This document shows positions 15,481-25,237 of a stretch of 64,000 nucleotides of DNA, in pieces. The notes under the pieces were generated by a model. That model searched no databases. It had not been told where the DNA came from and saw nothing but the letters and a program-made list of their open reading frames with translations. The stretch covers positions 1 to 64,000 of the forward strand of contig NZ_JAKNQY010000023.1 in assembly GCF_024494355.1 (NCBI RefSeq), read 5' to 3'. This stretch comes from Pseudomonas sp. Q11. GTDB taxonomy: Bacteria > Pseudomonadota > Gammaproteobacteria > Pseudomonadales > Pseudomonadaceae. Each line of letters opens with the position of its first letter. Position 1 is the stretch's first letter. The translations under genes were made by a program, and so were the position numbers.

Positions 15481-18393
15481 TCAAACCCCCTCGTCCAACA
15501 CCTTCGCCAACATATCGACAAAGAAATCCACACTCTGGCGGCTGGTGACCATCGGCGGTTTGATCTTGAGGATGTTCAGGTAGTCGCCGGTCGGTTGCAT
15601 GAAAATGCCCAGCTCCCGCAGACGATTGCACAGCGCTGTGGTTTCTTCAGTGGCCGGCTCAAGGGTGTCGCGGTTGCGGATCAGCTCCACGCCCAGGTAA
15701 AAACCGGAGCCATGCACCGCACCGACCAGCGGATATTGGTCGATCAAGGCTTGCAGGCGGGCCTTGAAATGCCCGCCCACCACCTGGGCGTTTTCCCACA
15801 GCTTTTCTTCTTCCATGACATCCAGCACGGCCATGCCGATCTGGCAACTGACGGGGCTGCCGCCGGCCGACGAGAAGAAATACCCCTCTGCTTCTAGCGC
15901 CTCGGCGATTTCTCGGCGAATAATGACCGCCCCCAACGGCTGACCGTTCCCCATGCCCTTGGCCATGGTAATGATGTCCGGCACCACATCTTGTTCTTCG
16001 AACCCCCAGAAAAACTCGCCCATGCGCCCGTAGCCGACCTGCACCTCGTCAGCGATGCAGACACCACCGCGCTCGCGCACCAGCGCGTAGACCTGCTTCA
16101 GATACCCCGGTGGCAATGCGATCCCGCCGGCATTGCCGTACACCGGTTCACAGATGAAGCCGGCGAGCTGGCGCTTGTGTTCGGCGATTTTCGCCAGGTT
16201 GTGCTCGACGCTGCGCACGTAGTCCGGCGCGCTGTTGGGGCCGCGGAATTCACCGCGATACGTGTTCGGCGCAGTCACCGGATGCACCCAGTCCGGGCGA
16301 CTGCTCAAAGCCTGGGGGTTGTCGGCAATGGACGTCGAGACCGCATCGGCCGCTACCGACCAACCGTGATAGGCCTCCAGCACACTGAGCATGTCCCGAC
16401 CGCCGCTGTAGGCCCAGGCCAGGCGGATCGCCAGGTCGTTGGCTTCGGTGCCGCTGTTGACCAGAAACACCCGGTCCATGCCGGGCGGCGCCAGTGCCAG
16501 CAAGCGCTCGGAAAACTCGGCAATCGCGGCATAGTGAAAGCGTGAGTTGGTGTTGAGCAGCGACCACTGCCGGGCGGCCACCGCCGCCATGCGCGGATGC
16601 CCGTGCCCCAGCACCGCGACGTTGTTGAGCATGTCCAGGTAGGAGCGACCCTGCATGTCGATCAAGTGATTGCGCCAGCCGCGCTCAATGCGCGGCGGAT
16701 CGACGTAATAGTGCTTCTGCGAGCGGGCAAAGCTTGCCTCGCGACGGGCCAGCAGCTCCTGGGGGTCGATCTCTGGCTCGGCATCGCAGGCAAGCCCCAG
16801 CAGCACCGCCGGCGAGGGGCAGAGCGCCTGCCAGGCCGGCGCCCTGGATGGCGTGCAGAACAACGGCGGGGTCAGTTGGGCGCCGCGACACAACTGCACT
16901 CGCAACGGCCCATCGACTTCGCCCAAGACCTGACCCTTGACCAGCGCAGCCCCGGAATGCAGCGGCGATGTCACGCCCCACAGCCGAACGCTCAGTTGCA
17001 CGCTGTCCAGTTGCAGCATGCCGTCGGCGGCCTTGTGCACCACACCGGCGAATGGCGACTCCAGCGGCGTGCCCCGCGGCACCTGCAATTCCACGTGTAA
17101 TGGATAAGTATCCGGTTCAACGGGGCTGTCCGGCCGGGTGCGCGACAATCGATACTGCCCGTAGCGGCTGGCGGCCAATTCATGGACCGCGGCGGCTTCG
17201 CTCAGCAATCGTTGGTCGATCCCCTCCTGCTCCCAGTTGCCGGCTTCGAAATGCGGACTCAGCACACCCAAGTCGATCAGGGCGAACTCGCGACCCACCA
17301 AGGTCGGCAACAGCGGCGCGAAACCTTCGCTGACAACGGGTGGCAGATCATGACCGACCGCCGTGAGAATGGCTGCTTCCATCAGTTCGAACGGAACCGA
17401 CTGTGCAATCCGGAAAATCTCCCACTCATGGTCCAGGTTGTCGCGGCTGTATTGGTTTTCCGGGTCGATGCAGACCTGCTGTTCGCCACTGAGCACCAGC
17501 ACGGCAGCGCGGGCGACGATTAGCGGCCAAAGCGCCAGCAATTCCTCATGCTGCAGCGGGTTGAGCGCGTTGTAGGCCTTGATCGCCGGCAAGATGAAAA
17601 ACGGATCGCCGTCGGCATGGTGCAACAAGGCTGCACAGGTCACCGACAGATCGGTAACGCGCCAGGTGCGGATCAGGTCGCCGAAATCGATGACGCCCTG
17701 CAATTGCCATTGGCGCTGGGCATCGCGCTGCCAGACCACGTTGTCATCGGTGATGTCCATGTGGATCGCCTGCACCGGCAGGCTGGCCTTGAGCGGCTGC
17801 AAGCGTCGTTCGGCCTGTTGCGCCGCCTCGGCGATCAGGTTGCGCGCCTGATCATCGCCGATGACAGGCAGCAAATGGCCGATCAGCGCGTTGGCGTGGC
17901 GGGCATCCCATTGCAGGGTACGCTCCAGGCCGGGGTGATCGAACGTGGCCAGCGCCAAGTCTATTTGTGCGCACAAGCGCCCCAGCCCCGTGACCAGTTC
18001 AGGTCCCCAATGGTTGAGCTGGGTGAGCGGCTGTCCGTCGATGTATTCCAGCAGTCGCACATGAACCGCTTGCCCTGCGATCTCCAGGGTCAACAAATCC
18101 TGGCCATTGTTGGCGGCGATCACCCGCGGCACTTTCACCGCGCCGTGCTCGGCCAGGTGCCTGAGGGCGGCATGCTGGGCCTGGAGTTCCTGGACGGCGT
18201 AGTCACCATGGCAAATCTTCAGCACAAACCGCCCGCGCTCGCTGTCGACGCGATAGTTGAGGTCCTGCTGGCTGCCCAGGGGTCGCAGGTCACCGCTGAG
18301 TCCGTAATTCGAGCGCAGCAGCACCAGTGCCTGTTCGGCACTGATCTGTGGGCTTGGCAAACTGGCACGGTGAACCAACGTGGCGAGCGGCAT
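15481..18393 (-). CDS. Fused APH-like kinase / M23-like / class III aminotransferase (970 aa)
   Basis: Three domains in order. An aminoglycoside phosphotransferase-like kinase (about 30-330) has the catalytic HMDITDDNVVW near 210 and VIDFGDL near 234. An M23/lysostaphin-like beta domain (about 425-495: TPLESPFAGVVHKAADG, then LVKGQVLGEVDG) follows. A PLP class III aminotransferase (about 560-970) has NSGTEANDLAIRLA, DEVQVGYGRMG and the cofactor lysine in ITMAKGMGNG near 811. The ATG at 18393 has AGGGGT upstream; the longer frame was rejected. Separate vertebrate homologues of the two end domains are a hydroxylysine kinase and phospholyases of phosphohydroxylysine or phosphoethanolamine, so this may phosphorylate and deaminate an amino alcohol. 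It is divergent from rmlB. Confidence 0.92.
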   Translation of the reverse strand: MPLATLVHRASLPSPQISAEQALVLLRSNYGLSGDLRPLGSQQDLNYRVDSERGRFVLKICHGDYAVQELQAQHAALRHLAEHGAVKVPRVIAANNGQDLLTLEIAGQAVHVRLLEYIDGQPLTQLNHWGPELVTGLGRLCAQIDLALATFDHPGLERTLQWDARHANALIGHLLPVIGDDQARNLIAEAAQQAERRLQPLKASLPVQAIHMDITDDNVVWQRDAQRQWQLQGVIDFGDLIRTWRVTDLSVTCAALLHHADGDPFFILPAIKAYNALNPLQHEELLALWPLIVARAAVLVLSGEQQVCIDPENQYSRDNLDHEWEIFRIAQSVPFELMEAAILTAVGHDLPPVVSEGFAPLLPTLVGREFALIDLGVLSPHFEAGNWEQEGIDQRLLSEAAAVHELAASRYGQYRLSRTRPDSPVEPDTYPLHVELQVPRGTPLESPFAGVVHKAADGMLQLDSVQLSVRLWGVTSPLHSGAALVKGQVLGEVDGPLRVQLCRGAQLTPPLFCTPSRAPAWQALCPSPAVLLGLACDAEPEIDPQELLARREASFARSQKHYYVDPPRIERGWRNHLIDMQGRSYLDMLNNVAVLGHGHPRMAAVAARQWSLLNTNSRFHYAAIAEFSERLLALAPPGMDRVFLVNSGTEANDLAIRLAWAYSGGRDMLSVLEAYHGWSVAADAVSTSIADNPQALSSRPDWVHPVTAPNTYRGEFRGPNSAPDYVRSVEHNLAKIAEHKRQLAGFICEPVYGNAGGIALPPGYLKQVYALVRERGGVCIADEVQVGYGRMGEFFWGFEEQDVVPDIITMAKGMGNGQPLGAVIIRREIAEALEAEGYFFSSAGGSPVSCQIGMAVLDVMEEEKLWENAQVVGGHFKARLQALIDQYPLVGAVHGSGFYLGVELIRNRDTLEPATEETTALCNRLRELGIFMQPTGDYLNILKIKPPMVTSRQSVDFFVDMLAKVLDEGV

Positions 18394-18582
18394 ACAACGA
18401 CCCCTGAATGGTTTTATCGGATGCCTATCTCGCCATTGAGTCGAGGGATAAGCAACCCCCTCGCCACAGCTCAATTGCCAAACGCGTGAACATCCCACGA
18501 AATATCCCGCTTGCACCGCCCTCGCCATGCCGACAAGCTATGCTCCAATGCTTTGTTGTTCCACGGAAAAAGGCTTGATCTG

Positions 18583-19665
18583 ATGCGTATTCTCATCACT
18601 GGAGGTGCCGGTTTTATCGGTTCGGCGCTTATACGGCACTTGATCCTTGATACCGGACATCAGGTCCTGAACCTCGACAAGCTGACCTATGCCGGCAATC
18701 TCGAATCGCTGAGCAGCATCGATCACGACAGCCGCTACGAGTTCGTCCAGGCCGATATCGTCGATCAACCGGCGATCAGTACAATACTGGAACGGTTCAA
18801 GCCTGAGGCCATCATGCATCTGGCGGCCGAATCCCACGTGGACCGTTCCATCGACGGCCCGGCAGACTTCATCCAGACCAATATCGTGGGCACCTACAGC
18901 CTACTGGAAGCCACCCGCGCCTATTGGCAGACCCTGGCCGAGCCACAGAAGCACGCGTTTCGCTTCCATCACATTTCCACCGACGAAGTATATGGCGACC
19001 TGCACGGCGTGGATGATTTGTTCAGCGAAACCACCGCCTACGCCCCCAGCTCGCCGTACTCCGCGAGCAAGGCAGCTTCCGACCATCTGGTACGCGCCTG
19101 GCAACGCACCTACGGCTTGCCCGTACTGCTGACCAACTGCTCCAACAACTACGGGCCGTTTCACTTCCCCGAGAAGCTGATTCCGCTGGTGATCCTCAAT
19201 GCGTTGGCCGGTAAACCGTTGCCGGTATACGGCGATGGTCAACAAGTGCGTGACTGGCTGTACGTCGAAGACCACGCCCGGGCGCTGCTCAAGGTCGTGA
19301 CCGAAGGTGCCGTGGGCGAGACCTACAACATCGGCGGCCACAACGAACAGAAGAACATCGACGTGGTGCGCGGCATCTGCGCCCTGCTCGAAGAACTGGC
19401 GCCCCACAAGCCCGACGGCGTGGAGCACTATGCCGACCTGATCACCTTCGTCAAAGACCGCCCCGGCCACGACCTGCGCTACGCCATCGATGCCGGCAAG
19501 ATCGAGCGTGAACTGGGCTGGACGCCCCGGGAGACCTTCGAGACCGGCCTGCGTAAAACCGTGCAGTGGTACCTCGAAAACCTGCTGTGGTGCCGGCGTG
19601 TCCAGGACGGTAGCTATCAGGGCGAGCGCCTGGGCTCGCTCGACAACAAGGATGCGATTGCATGA
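18583..19665 (+). CDS. rmlB: dTDP-glucose 4,6-dehydratase RmlB (360 aa)
   Basis: Second step of dTDP-L-rhamnose synthesis for LPS or rhamnolipids. It is an extended SDR with GGAGFIGS (NAD binding) at the N-terminus, HLAAESHVDRSI, STDEVYGDL carrying the catalytic Asp-Glu pair, and YSASKAASDHLV with Tyr and Lys. The length is typical. I chose the ATG at 18583, where MRILITGGAGFIG begins; the upstream extension has no homology pattern. It leads rmlBACD: the stop overlaps rmlA by four bases. The 189-base gap to the divergent fusion gene holds both promoters. Confidence 0.98.
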   Translation: MRILITGGAGFIGSALIRHLILDTGHQVLNLDKLTYAGNLESLSSIDHDSRYEFVQADIVDQPAISTILERFKPEAIMHLAAESHVDRSIDGPADFIQTNIVGTYSLLEATRAYWQTLAEPQKHAFRFHHISTDEVYGDLHGVDDLFSETTAYAPSSPYSASKAASDHLVRAWQRTYGLPVLLTNCSNNYGPFHFPEKLIPLVILNALAGKPLPVYGDGQQVRDWLYVEDHARALLKVVTEGAVGETYNIGGHNEQKNIDVVRGICALLEELAPHKPDGVEHYADLITFVKDRPGHDLRYAIDAGKIERELGWTPRETFETGLRKTVQWYLENLLWCRRVQDGSYQGERLGSLDNKDAIA

Positions 19666-20537
19666 TGAAAGGCATTGTTCTGGCTGGCGGCTCCGGCACC
19701 CGGCTGCACCCGATTACCCTTGGGGTTTCCAAGCAGTTGCTACCGGTTTACGACAAACCAATGATCTATTACCCGATTTCGGTGCTGATGCTCGCCGGCA
19801 TCAAGGACATCCTGGTGATCTCCACCCCTCAGGACTTGCCGCAATACCGCAATCTGTTGGGCGACGGCAGCCAGTTTGGTGTGAAATTTAGCTACGCCGA
19901 GCAGCCATCGCCCGATGGCCTGGCCCAGGCATTCCTGATCGGTGAGGCATTTATCGGCAACGACCCGGTGTGCCTGATCCTGGGCGACAACATTTTTCAC
20001 GGTCAGCATTTCGGCGAACAACTGCAGACGGCCGCCGCCCGGCAGACTGGCGCAACGGTATTCGGTTACTGGGTCAAGGACCCTGAGCGTTTTGGCGTGA
20101 TCGACTTCGATCCTGAAGGACGGGCCATTTCCATTGAAGAAAAACCTACCGCGCCCAAATCCAGCTACGCGGTAACCGGCCTGTATTTCTACGACAACGA
20201 CGTGATCCAGATTGCCAAGACCATCAAGCCCTCTAAACGAGGCGAACTGGAAATCACCGACGTCAACAACGTCTACCTGCAGCGCGGCGACCTGCATGTC
20301 GAGCGTTTCGGCCGCGGGTTCGCCTGGTTGGACACCGGCACCCACGACAGTCTGCTGGAGGCTTCGCAATATGTGCAAACCATCGAGCACCGCCAAGGCT
20401 TGAAAGTCGCTTGCCTGGAAGAAATTGCCTACCAACAGGGTTGGGTCAGCCGCGAGCACATCCTTGAGCGCGCCCAGTACTTCGGCAAGACCGGTTACGG
20501 CCAGTACCTGTTCCAGATCGCAGGAGAGACACGTTGA
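19662..20537 (+). CDS. rmlA: Glucose-1-phosphate thymidylyltransferase RmlA (291 aa)
   Basis: Makes dTDP-glucose from dTTP and glucose-1-phosphate and is feedback-inhibited by dTDP-rhamnose in the family. The signature LAGGSGTRLHPITLG starts the protein, with KQLLPVYDKPMIYYP, LGDNIFHG and WLDTGTHDSLLEAS further on. The length is typical. It overlaps rmlB (ATGA) and rmlC, so the operon is translationally coupled throughout. Confidence 0.98.
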   Translation: MMKGIVLAGGSGTRLHPITLGVSKQLLPVYDKPMIYYPISVLMLAGIKDILVISTPQDLPQYRNLLGDGSQFGVKFSYAEQPSPDGLAQAFLIGEAFIGNDPVCLILGDNIFHGQHFGEQLQTAAARQTGATVFGYWVKDPERFGVIDFDPEGRAISIEEKPTAPKSSYAVTGLYFYDNDVIQIAKTIKPSKRGELEITDVNNVYLQRGDLHVERFGRGFAWLDTGTHDSLLEASQYVQTIEHRQGLKVACLEEIAYQQGWVSREHILERAQYFGKTGYGQYLFQIAGETR

Positions 20538-21079
20538 ACGTCATCGCAACCCGACTGCCTGAAGTCCTGATCATCGAGCCGAAGGTTTTCGGTGATGATC
20601 GCGGCTTTTTCTATGAGAGTTTCAACGCCCGGGCATTTACCGAAGCCACCGGTTGCCCGTTGCAGTTTGTCCAGGACAACCACTCGCGCTCGGCCAAGGG
20701 CGTGCTGCGCGGCCTGCATTATCAGATCGAACAGGCCCAGGGCAAACTGGTACGGGTCACGGCTGGGGAAGTGCTCGACGTGGCGGTGGACATTCGTCGC
20801 AGCTCGGCCACTTTCGGACAATGGGTGAGCGTGCGTCTGTCGGCGCAGAACCATCGGCAATTGTGGGTCCCGCCAGGCTTCGCCCATGGCTTTGTCGTGC
20901 TCAGCGATTACGCCGATTTCCTCTACAAAACCACCGACTACTACGCGCCCTCGGCCGAGCGCTGCATTCGCTGGGACGACCCGGACCTGGCCATCGACTG
21001 GGAACTGGAAAGCGCGCCGATCCTGTCGCCCAAGGACCAGGCCGGCAAGGCTCTGCACGAGGCCGACCTGTTCCCATGA
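20534..21079 (+). CDS. rmlC: dTDP-4-dehydrorhamnose 3,5-epimerase RmlC (181 aa)
   Basis: Cupin epimerase for the third step of dTDP-rhamnose synthesis. FGDDRGFFYESFN, the HSRSAKGVLRGLHYQ segment with the catalytic His, VAVDIRRSSATFGQW and VPPGFAHGF are family marks. Translation starts at a TTG overlapping the rmlA stop, with GGAGAG at good spacing; this start is supported by the family N-terminus. It overlaps rmlD by four bases. Confidence 0.97.
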   Translation: MNVIATRLPEVLIIEPKVFGDDRGFFYESFNARAFTEATGCPLQFVQDNHSRSAKGVLRGLHYQIEQAQGKLVRVTAGEVLDVAVDIRRSSATFGQWVSVRLSAQNHRQLWVPPGFAHGFVVLSDYADFLYKTTDYYAPSAERCIRWDDPDLAIDWELESAPILSPKDQAGKALHEADLFP

Positions 21080-21957
21080 GTACCTCCTTGCGCATTCTGA
21101 TCATCGGCCAGAACGGCCAGGTCTCCCGAGCACTCCAGGCGCGCCTGGCCGGCATGGGTGAGTTGATCGTGCGCGGCAGCGACCAACTCGACCTGGCGCG
21201 CCCCGATCACCTTCGCTCGCCCATCAATGCCCTGCGGCCTGACCTGATCATCAACGCCGCCGCCCACACGGCCGTCGACCAGGCCGAGAGCGAACCGGAG
21301 CAGGCCTTCGCCATCAATGCCACGGCGCCGGGCGTCCTGGCTCAAGTGGCGGTCGAGTTGGGCGTCCCGCTGATCCACTACTCCACCGATTACGTCTTCG
21401 ATGGCCACAAGCTTGAGCCCTATACCGAGGCCGATACACCCAACCCGCTGAGTGTCTACGGGCGTAGCAAGCTGGCTGGCGAGGACGCCATTCGCGACGC
21501 CGCCGGACAGCACCTGATTCTGCGCACCAGTTGGGTGTACTCCAGCGAAGGCCGCAACTTCCTGTTGACCATGCAACGCCTGATGCAGGAAAAATCGCAC
21601 CTGCGGGTGGTGGACGATCAGATCGGCGCACCGACCTGGGCCGCAACTATCGCCGACAGCACCGCCCACTTGATCGAACGCTGGCAGGCCGGCCAGGGTG
21701 GTGCGTGGGGGACTTATCACCTGACCGCGCAAGGTGAGACGTCCTGGTTCGGCTTTGCCCAGGCCATCGGCGAACACCTGACCGAGCAGCACAAACCGTG
21801 CGCGGAGCTTGAGCCCATCCCCTCCAGTGCTTATCCGACTCCCGCCCCACGTCCGCTGAACTCGCGTCTGGATTGCACGCGCCTGCTTCAGCAATGGGGC
21901 GTAAGTCAGCCAGACTGGCGAAGCGCGTTGCACCAGTGCCTTGCCGCCGGACACTAG
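21076..21957 (+). CDS. rmlD: dTDP-4-dehydrorhamnose reductase RmlD (293 aa)
   Basis: Last step: NAD(P)H reduction to dTDP-L-rhamnose. The N-terminal LRILIIGQNGQVSRAL binds the cofactor; NAAAHTAVDQAESEPE, STDYVFDG and the Tyr-Lys pair in YGRSKLAGED follow. The start overlaps the rmlC stop as ATGA; a much longer open frame upstream lies inside rmlC and is not coding. The gene order B-A-C-D differs from the B-D-A-C order of P. aeruginosa. Confidence 0.97.
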   Translation: MSTSLRILIIGQNGQVSRALQARLAGMGELIVRGSDQLDLARPDHLRSPINALRPDLIINAAAHTAVDQAESEPEQAFAINATAPGVLAQVAVELGVPLIHYSTDYVFDGHKLEPYTEADTPNPLSVYGRSKLAGEDAIRDAAGQHLILRTSWVYSSEGRNFLLTMQRLMQEKSHLRVVDDQIGAPTWAATIADSTAHLIERWQAGQGGAWGTYHLTAQGETSWFGFAQAIGEHLTEQHKPCAELEPIPSSAYPTPAPRPLNSRLDCTRLLQQWGVSQPDWRSALHQCLAAGH

Positions 21958-21987
21958 GCATAATGCGCCTGTCCCCACAGGCGCCTG

Positions 21988-23802
21988 ATGCTCATGAACT
22001 CCACTCTTCCCCGCAGACCCCGCTGGCGCAGCCTGGCCTTGCTTGCGCTATGCCTGGCGCCGTTGCTGTGGCCGCTGGAGCATCTGGCCGAGCGTTATTA
22101 CCGCAGTGAACTGGCCGGGCAGAACCGCCAGACCCTCGACCTCTACGTCGCCAACCTGTTAGGCACCCTGCACCGCTATGAAGTGCTGCCGCAGATTCTC
22201 GGTGAGCTGCCGGCCCTGCGCGCGACATTACTGACACCGGACGACGGCATCATCCAGGGCAACGCCAATCGACTGCTGAAAAACATCAGCGCCCAGACCG
22301 GTGCAGAAGTCATGTACCTGATGGACCCCACCGGCAAGACCCTGGCGGCATCGAACTGGGACAAACACGACAGTTTTGTCGGACGCAATTTTGCCTTCCG
22401 GCCGTATTACATCGAAGCGATGGCCGGGCGGCTGGGGCGCTTCTTCGGCTTGGGCACCACCTCAGCCAAACGCGGTTATTTCTTCGCCGCTGCCGTGCGC
22501 GACCGTGAAAAAGTGATCGGTGTGCTGGTGGTCAAGGTTGATCTGGACCACACCGAAAGCCTCTGGGGCAAAACCCCTGAGCAACTGCTGGTAACCGATC
22601 ACAACGGCGTGGTGATCCTCACTTCGCGACAGGAATGGCGATTCCGCTCGACCCGCCCTTTAAGTGACGCAGAACGCACGTCCATCAGTGCCGTACAGCC
22701 CTACCCGACCCGTGATCCCAAGCCGCTGAACCTGAATGCGAACGCCTGGCTGACCCAGACCGAGTCCATCGAAGAGACCGGCTGGAGCGTGAGCATTCTC
22801 GCCCCGCGCACCCTGATCGACCGTCCGGTGCGCACCGTGGTGGTCATCGGCGGTGCGGCGTTGCTGGTCTTGATGCTGTTGCTCGGGTTGATGATGCAGC
22901 GCCGGCGGCATTACCTGGATCGTATCGCCTTCGAAGCCAAGGCCCGTCAGGAGCTGGAAGGCCGTGTGGCCGAGCGCACCAGCGACCTGGAAGGCCTGAA
23001 CCGGCGTCTCAAGCAAGAGGTACTGGAACGCGAGCAGGCCCAACAGGAACTGGTCCGCGCCCAGGATGACCTGGTGCAGGCCGGCAAGCTGTCGGCCCTG
23101 GGCACCATGTCGGCCAGCATCAGCCACGAACTCAACCAGCCGCTGGCGGCGATCCGCAGCTATGCCGAAAACGCCGAAATATTGCTCGATCACCAGCGCA
23201 CCGAGGACGCCCGGGGCAACCTCAAGCTGATCAGTGAACTGACCGGTCGCATGGCCTCGATCATCGCCCACTTGCGCGCCTTCGCCCGCCGCGACCGTCA
23301 TGCCCCGGAAAGCGTCGCCCTGCAACCGGCGCTGGACGATGCCCTGGCACTGCTCGCCAAACGTCGTCGCAGCATGGAAGTGGAGTTGATCCGCGACCTG
23401 CCGGCCGCCACGCTGTGGGTCGAGGCCGGGGAGACGCGCTTGCGCCAGGTGCTCGGCAACCTGCTGGCCAACGCCCTCGACGCCCTGACTGAAAAAGGCC
23501 CGCCGCGCAAACTCTGGCTCAGTGCCGAGGCCACCGAAACCGGCGTCAACCTGTACATCCGCGATAACGGCCCGGGGTTTTGCATGGAAGCCCTTGGCCG
23601 CGCCGGCGAGCCTTTCTACACCACCAAGACCCGCACCCAGGGCCTTGGCCTGGGGCTGGCGATTTGCGACACCCTGATGCGCGCCTTCGGCGGTGAACTG
23701 TCGTTCGCCAACCACAAGGAAGGCGGCGCCCTGATCACCCTGAAGCTGCGCGCCGGCGCGCCCGGTGTGAGCCTGCAACCGTCCGAGGACCGTAGCGTAT
23801 GA
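21988..23802 (+). CDS. dctB: C4-dicarboxylate sensor histidine kinase DctB (604 aa)
   Basis: Inner-membrane kinase sensing C4-dicarboxylates to control the transporter genes. TM1 is about 14-32. A periplasmic double-PDC/Cache sensor of about 250 residues includes the RPYYIEAMAGRLGRFFGLGTTS stretch typical of DctB. TM2 is about 285-308, followed by a coiled coil. The dimerisation domain has the phosphorylated His near 379 (SISHELNQPLAAIRSYAENA), and the ATPase boxes are N (LGNLLANALDAL), G1 (IRDNGPGF) and G2 (GLGLGLAIC). The stop overlaps dctD. The rml-dctBD order is shared with P. aeruginosa; dctPQM is not adjacent here. Confidence 0.95.
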   Translation: MLMNSTLPRRPRWRSLALLALCLAPLLWPLEHLAERYYRSELAGQNRQTLDLYVANLLGTLHRYEVLPQILGELPALRATLLTPDDGIIQGNANRLLKNISAQTGAEVMYLMDPTGKTLAASNWDKHDSFVGRNFAFRPYYIEAMAGRLGRFFGLGTTSAKRGYFFAAAVRDREKVIGVLVVKVDLDHTESLWGKTPEQLLVTDHNGVVILTSRQEWRFRSTRPLSDAERTSISAVQPYPTRDPKPLNLNANAWLTQTESIEETGWSVSILAPRTLIDRPVRTVVVIGGAALLVLMLLLGLMMQRRRHYLDRIAFEAKARQELEGRVAERTSDLEGLNRRLKQEVLEREQAQQELVRAQDDLVQAGKLSALGTMSASISHELNQPLAAIRSYAENAEILLDHQRTEDARGNLKLISELTGRMASIIAHLRAFARRDRHAPESVALQPALDDALALLAKRRRSMEVELIRDLPAATLWVEAGETRLRQVLGNLLANALDALTEKGPPRKLWLSAEATETGVNLYIRDNGPGFCMEALGRAGEPFYTTKTRTQGLGLGLAICDTLMRAFGGELSFANHKEGGALITLKLRAGAPGVSLQPSEDRSV

Positions 23803-25190
23803 CCATCGATAACCGGATTGAGGTGGTGCTGATCGACGACGATCCCCACTTGCGTCAGGCCTTGAGCCAGACCCTCGACCTGGCCGGCCTGAAGATCCTG
23901 CCCCTGGCCGAGGCCAAGGGCGTGGCCGGGCAACTGTCCCGCGACTGGCCGGGCGTGGTGGTCAGTGACATCCGCATGCCGGGCATTGACGGCCTTGAGC
24001 TGTTGAGCGAACTCCACGCCCAGGACCCGGATCTGCCGGTGTTGCTGATCACCGGTCACGGCGACGTGCCGCTGGCGGTCCAGGCCATGCGCGCCGGCGC
24101 TTATGACTTCCTTGAGAAACCTTTCCCCAGCGATCACCTGCTCGACAGCGTACGCCGGGCCCTGGCCTTGCGGCGCCTGGTGCTCGACAACCGCAGCCTG
24201 CGCCTGGCCCTGAGCGACCGTCATGAGCTCAGCGCCCGGCTCGTCGGCCAATCGCCCTCAATGCTGCGCCTGCGCGAGCAGATCGGTGCGTTGGCGGCGA
24301 CCCGCGCCGACGTGCTGATCCTTGGCGAAACCGGGGCCGGCAAGGAGGTCGTCGCCCGAGCCCTGCACGATCTGTCGGGCCGGCGCAACGGCCCCTTCGT
24401 CGCGATCAATGCCGGGGCCCTGGCCGAGTCGGTGGTGGAGAGCGAGCTGTTCGGTCACGAGCCCGGCGCTTTCACCGGCGCGCAGAAGCGCCGCATCGGC
24501 AAGTTTGAGTTCGCTAACGGCGGTACGCTGTTTCTCGATGAAATTGAAAGCATGAGCCTGGACGTTCAGGTCAAGCTGCTGCGTCTTCTGCAGGAGCGGG
24601 TAGTGGAGCGACTGGGGGGCAATCAACAGATCCCGCTGGACATCCGCGTCATCGCCGCCACCAAGGAAGACCTGCGCCAGGCCGCTGATCAGGGTCGTTT
24701 TCGTGCCGACCTGTATTACCGCCTGAACGTCGCGCCGCTACGCATACCCCCGCTCCGTGAACGCGGTGAGGATGCCCTGATGCTGTTCCAGCATTTCGCC
24801 GACGAAGCCAGCACCCGTCACGGCCTGCCGCCCCACGCGTTGCAACCGGCCCAACGGGCACTGCTGCTGCGCCATAGCTGGCCGGGCAACGTGCGAGAAT
24901 TGCAGAATGCCGCCGAACGCTTTGCCCTGGGCCTGGAACTGGCCCTGGACAACAGCGCGCCGGACGGCAGCCCCGGCGCACCGATCGAGGTGGTCAGCGG
25001 CGGCTTGAGCGAGCAGGTGGAGAATTTCGAGAAAACCCTGATCGCCGCCGAACTGGCCCGCCCCCACAGCTCGGTGCGCAGCCTCGCAGAAGCCTTGGGC
25101 ATTCCGCGCAAGACGTTGCACGACAAGTTACGCAAGCATGGGCTGAATTTCGGCGACAACAGCCATGGCCCTGCCGACGAGACCGATTAA
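23799..25190 (+). CDS. dctD: Sigma-54 response regulator DctD (463 aa)
   Basis: Activates sigma-54 promoters of C4-dicarboxylate transport genes when phosphorylated by DctB. The receiver domain (about 5-120) has the acidic pocket VVLIDDDP and phospho-Asp in VVSDIRMPG. The AAA+ domain has Walker A GETGAGKE, the sigma-54 contact loop GAFTGA (about 222-227) and GGTLFLDEIES. The C-terminal Fis-type HTH (VRSLAEALGIPRKTLHDKLRKHG) binds the enhancer. All key residues are present. Overlaps dctB by four bases. Confidence 0.96.
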   Translation: MTIDNRIEVVLIDDDPHLRQALSQTLDLAGLKILPLAEAKGVAGQLSRDWPGVVVSDIRMPGIDGLELLSELHAQDPDLPVLLITGHGDVPLAVQAMRAGAYDFLEKPFPSDHLLDSVRRALALRRLVLDNRSLRLALSDRHELSARLVGQSPSMLRLREQIGALAATRADVLILGETGAGKEVVARALHDLSGRRNGPFVAINAGALAESVVESELFGHEPGAFTGAQKRRIGKFEFANGGTLFLDEIESMSLDVQVKLLRLLQERVVERLGGNQQIPLDIRVIAATKEDLRQAADQGRFRADLYYRLNVAPLRIPPLRERGEDALMLFQHFADEASTRHGLPPHALQPAQRALLLRHSWPGNVRELQNAAERFALGLELALDNSAPDGSPGAPIEVVSGGLSEQVENFEKTLIAAELARPHSSVRSLAEALGIPRKTLHDKLRKHGLNFGDNSHGPADETD

Positions 25191-25237
25191 GTCCTGCTTG
25201 AGTTATTGCATCTTCCCTTTCAAACAAGAGGCCCTGC

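Noticed and set aside
18394..18528. N-terminal extension of the kinase-aminotransferase fusion
   Set aside because: The extension lacks domain pattern and the ATG at 18393 has a good ribosome site (AGGGGT).
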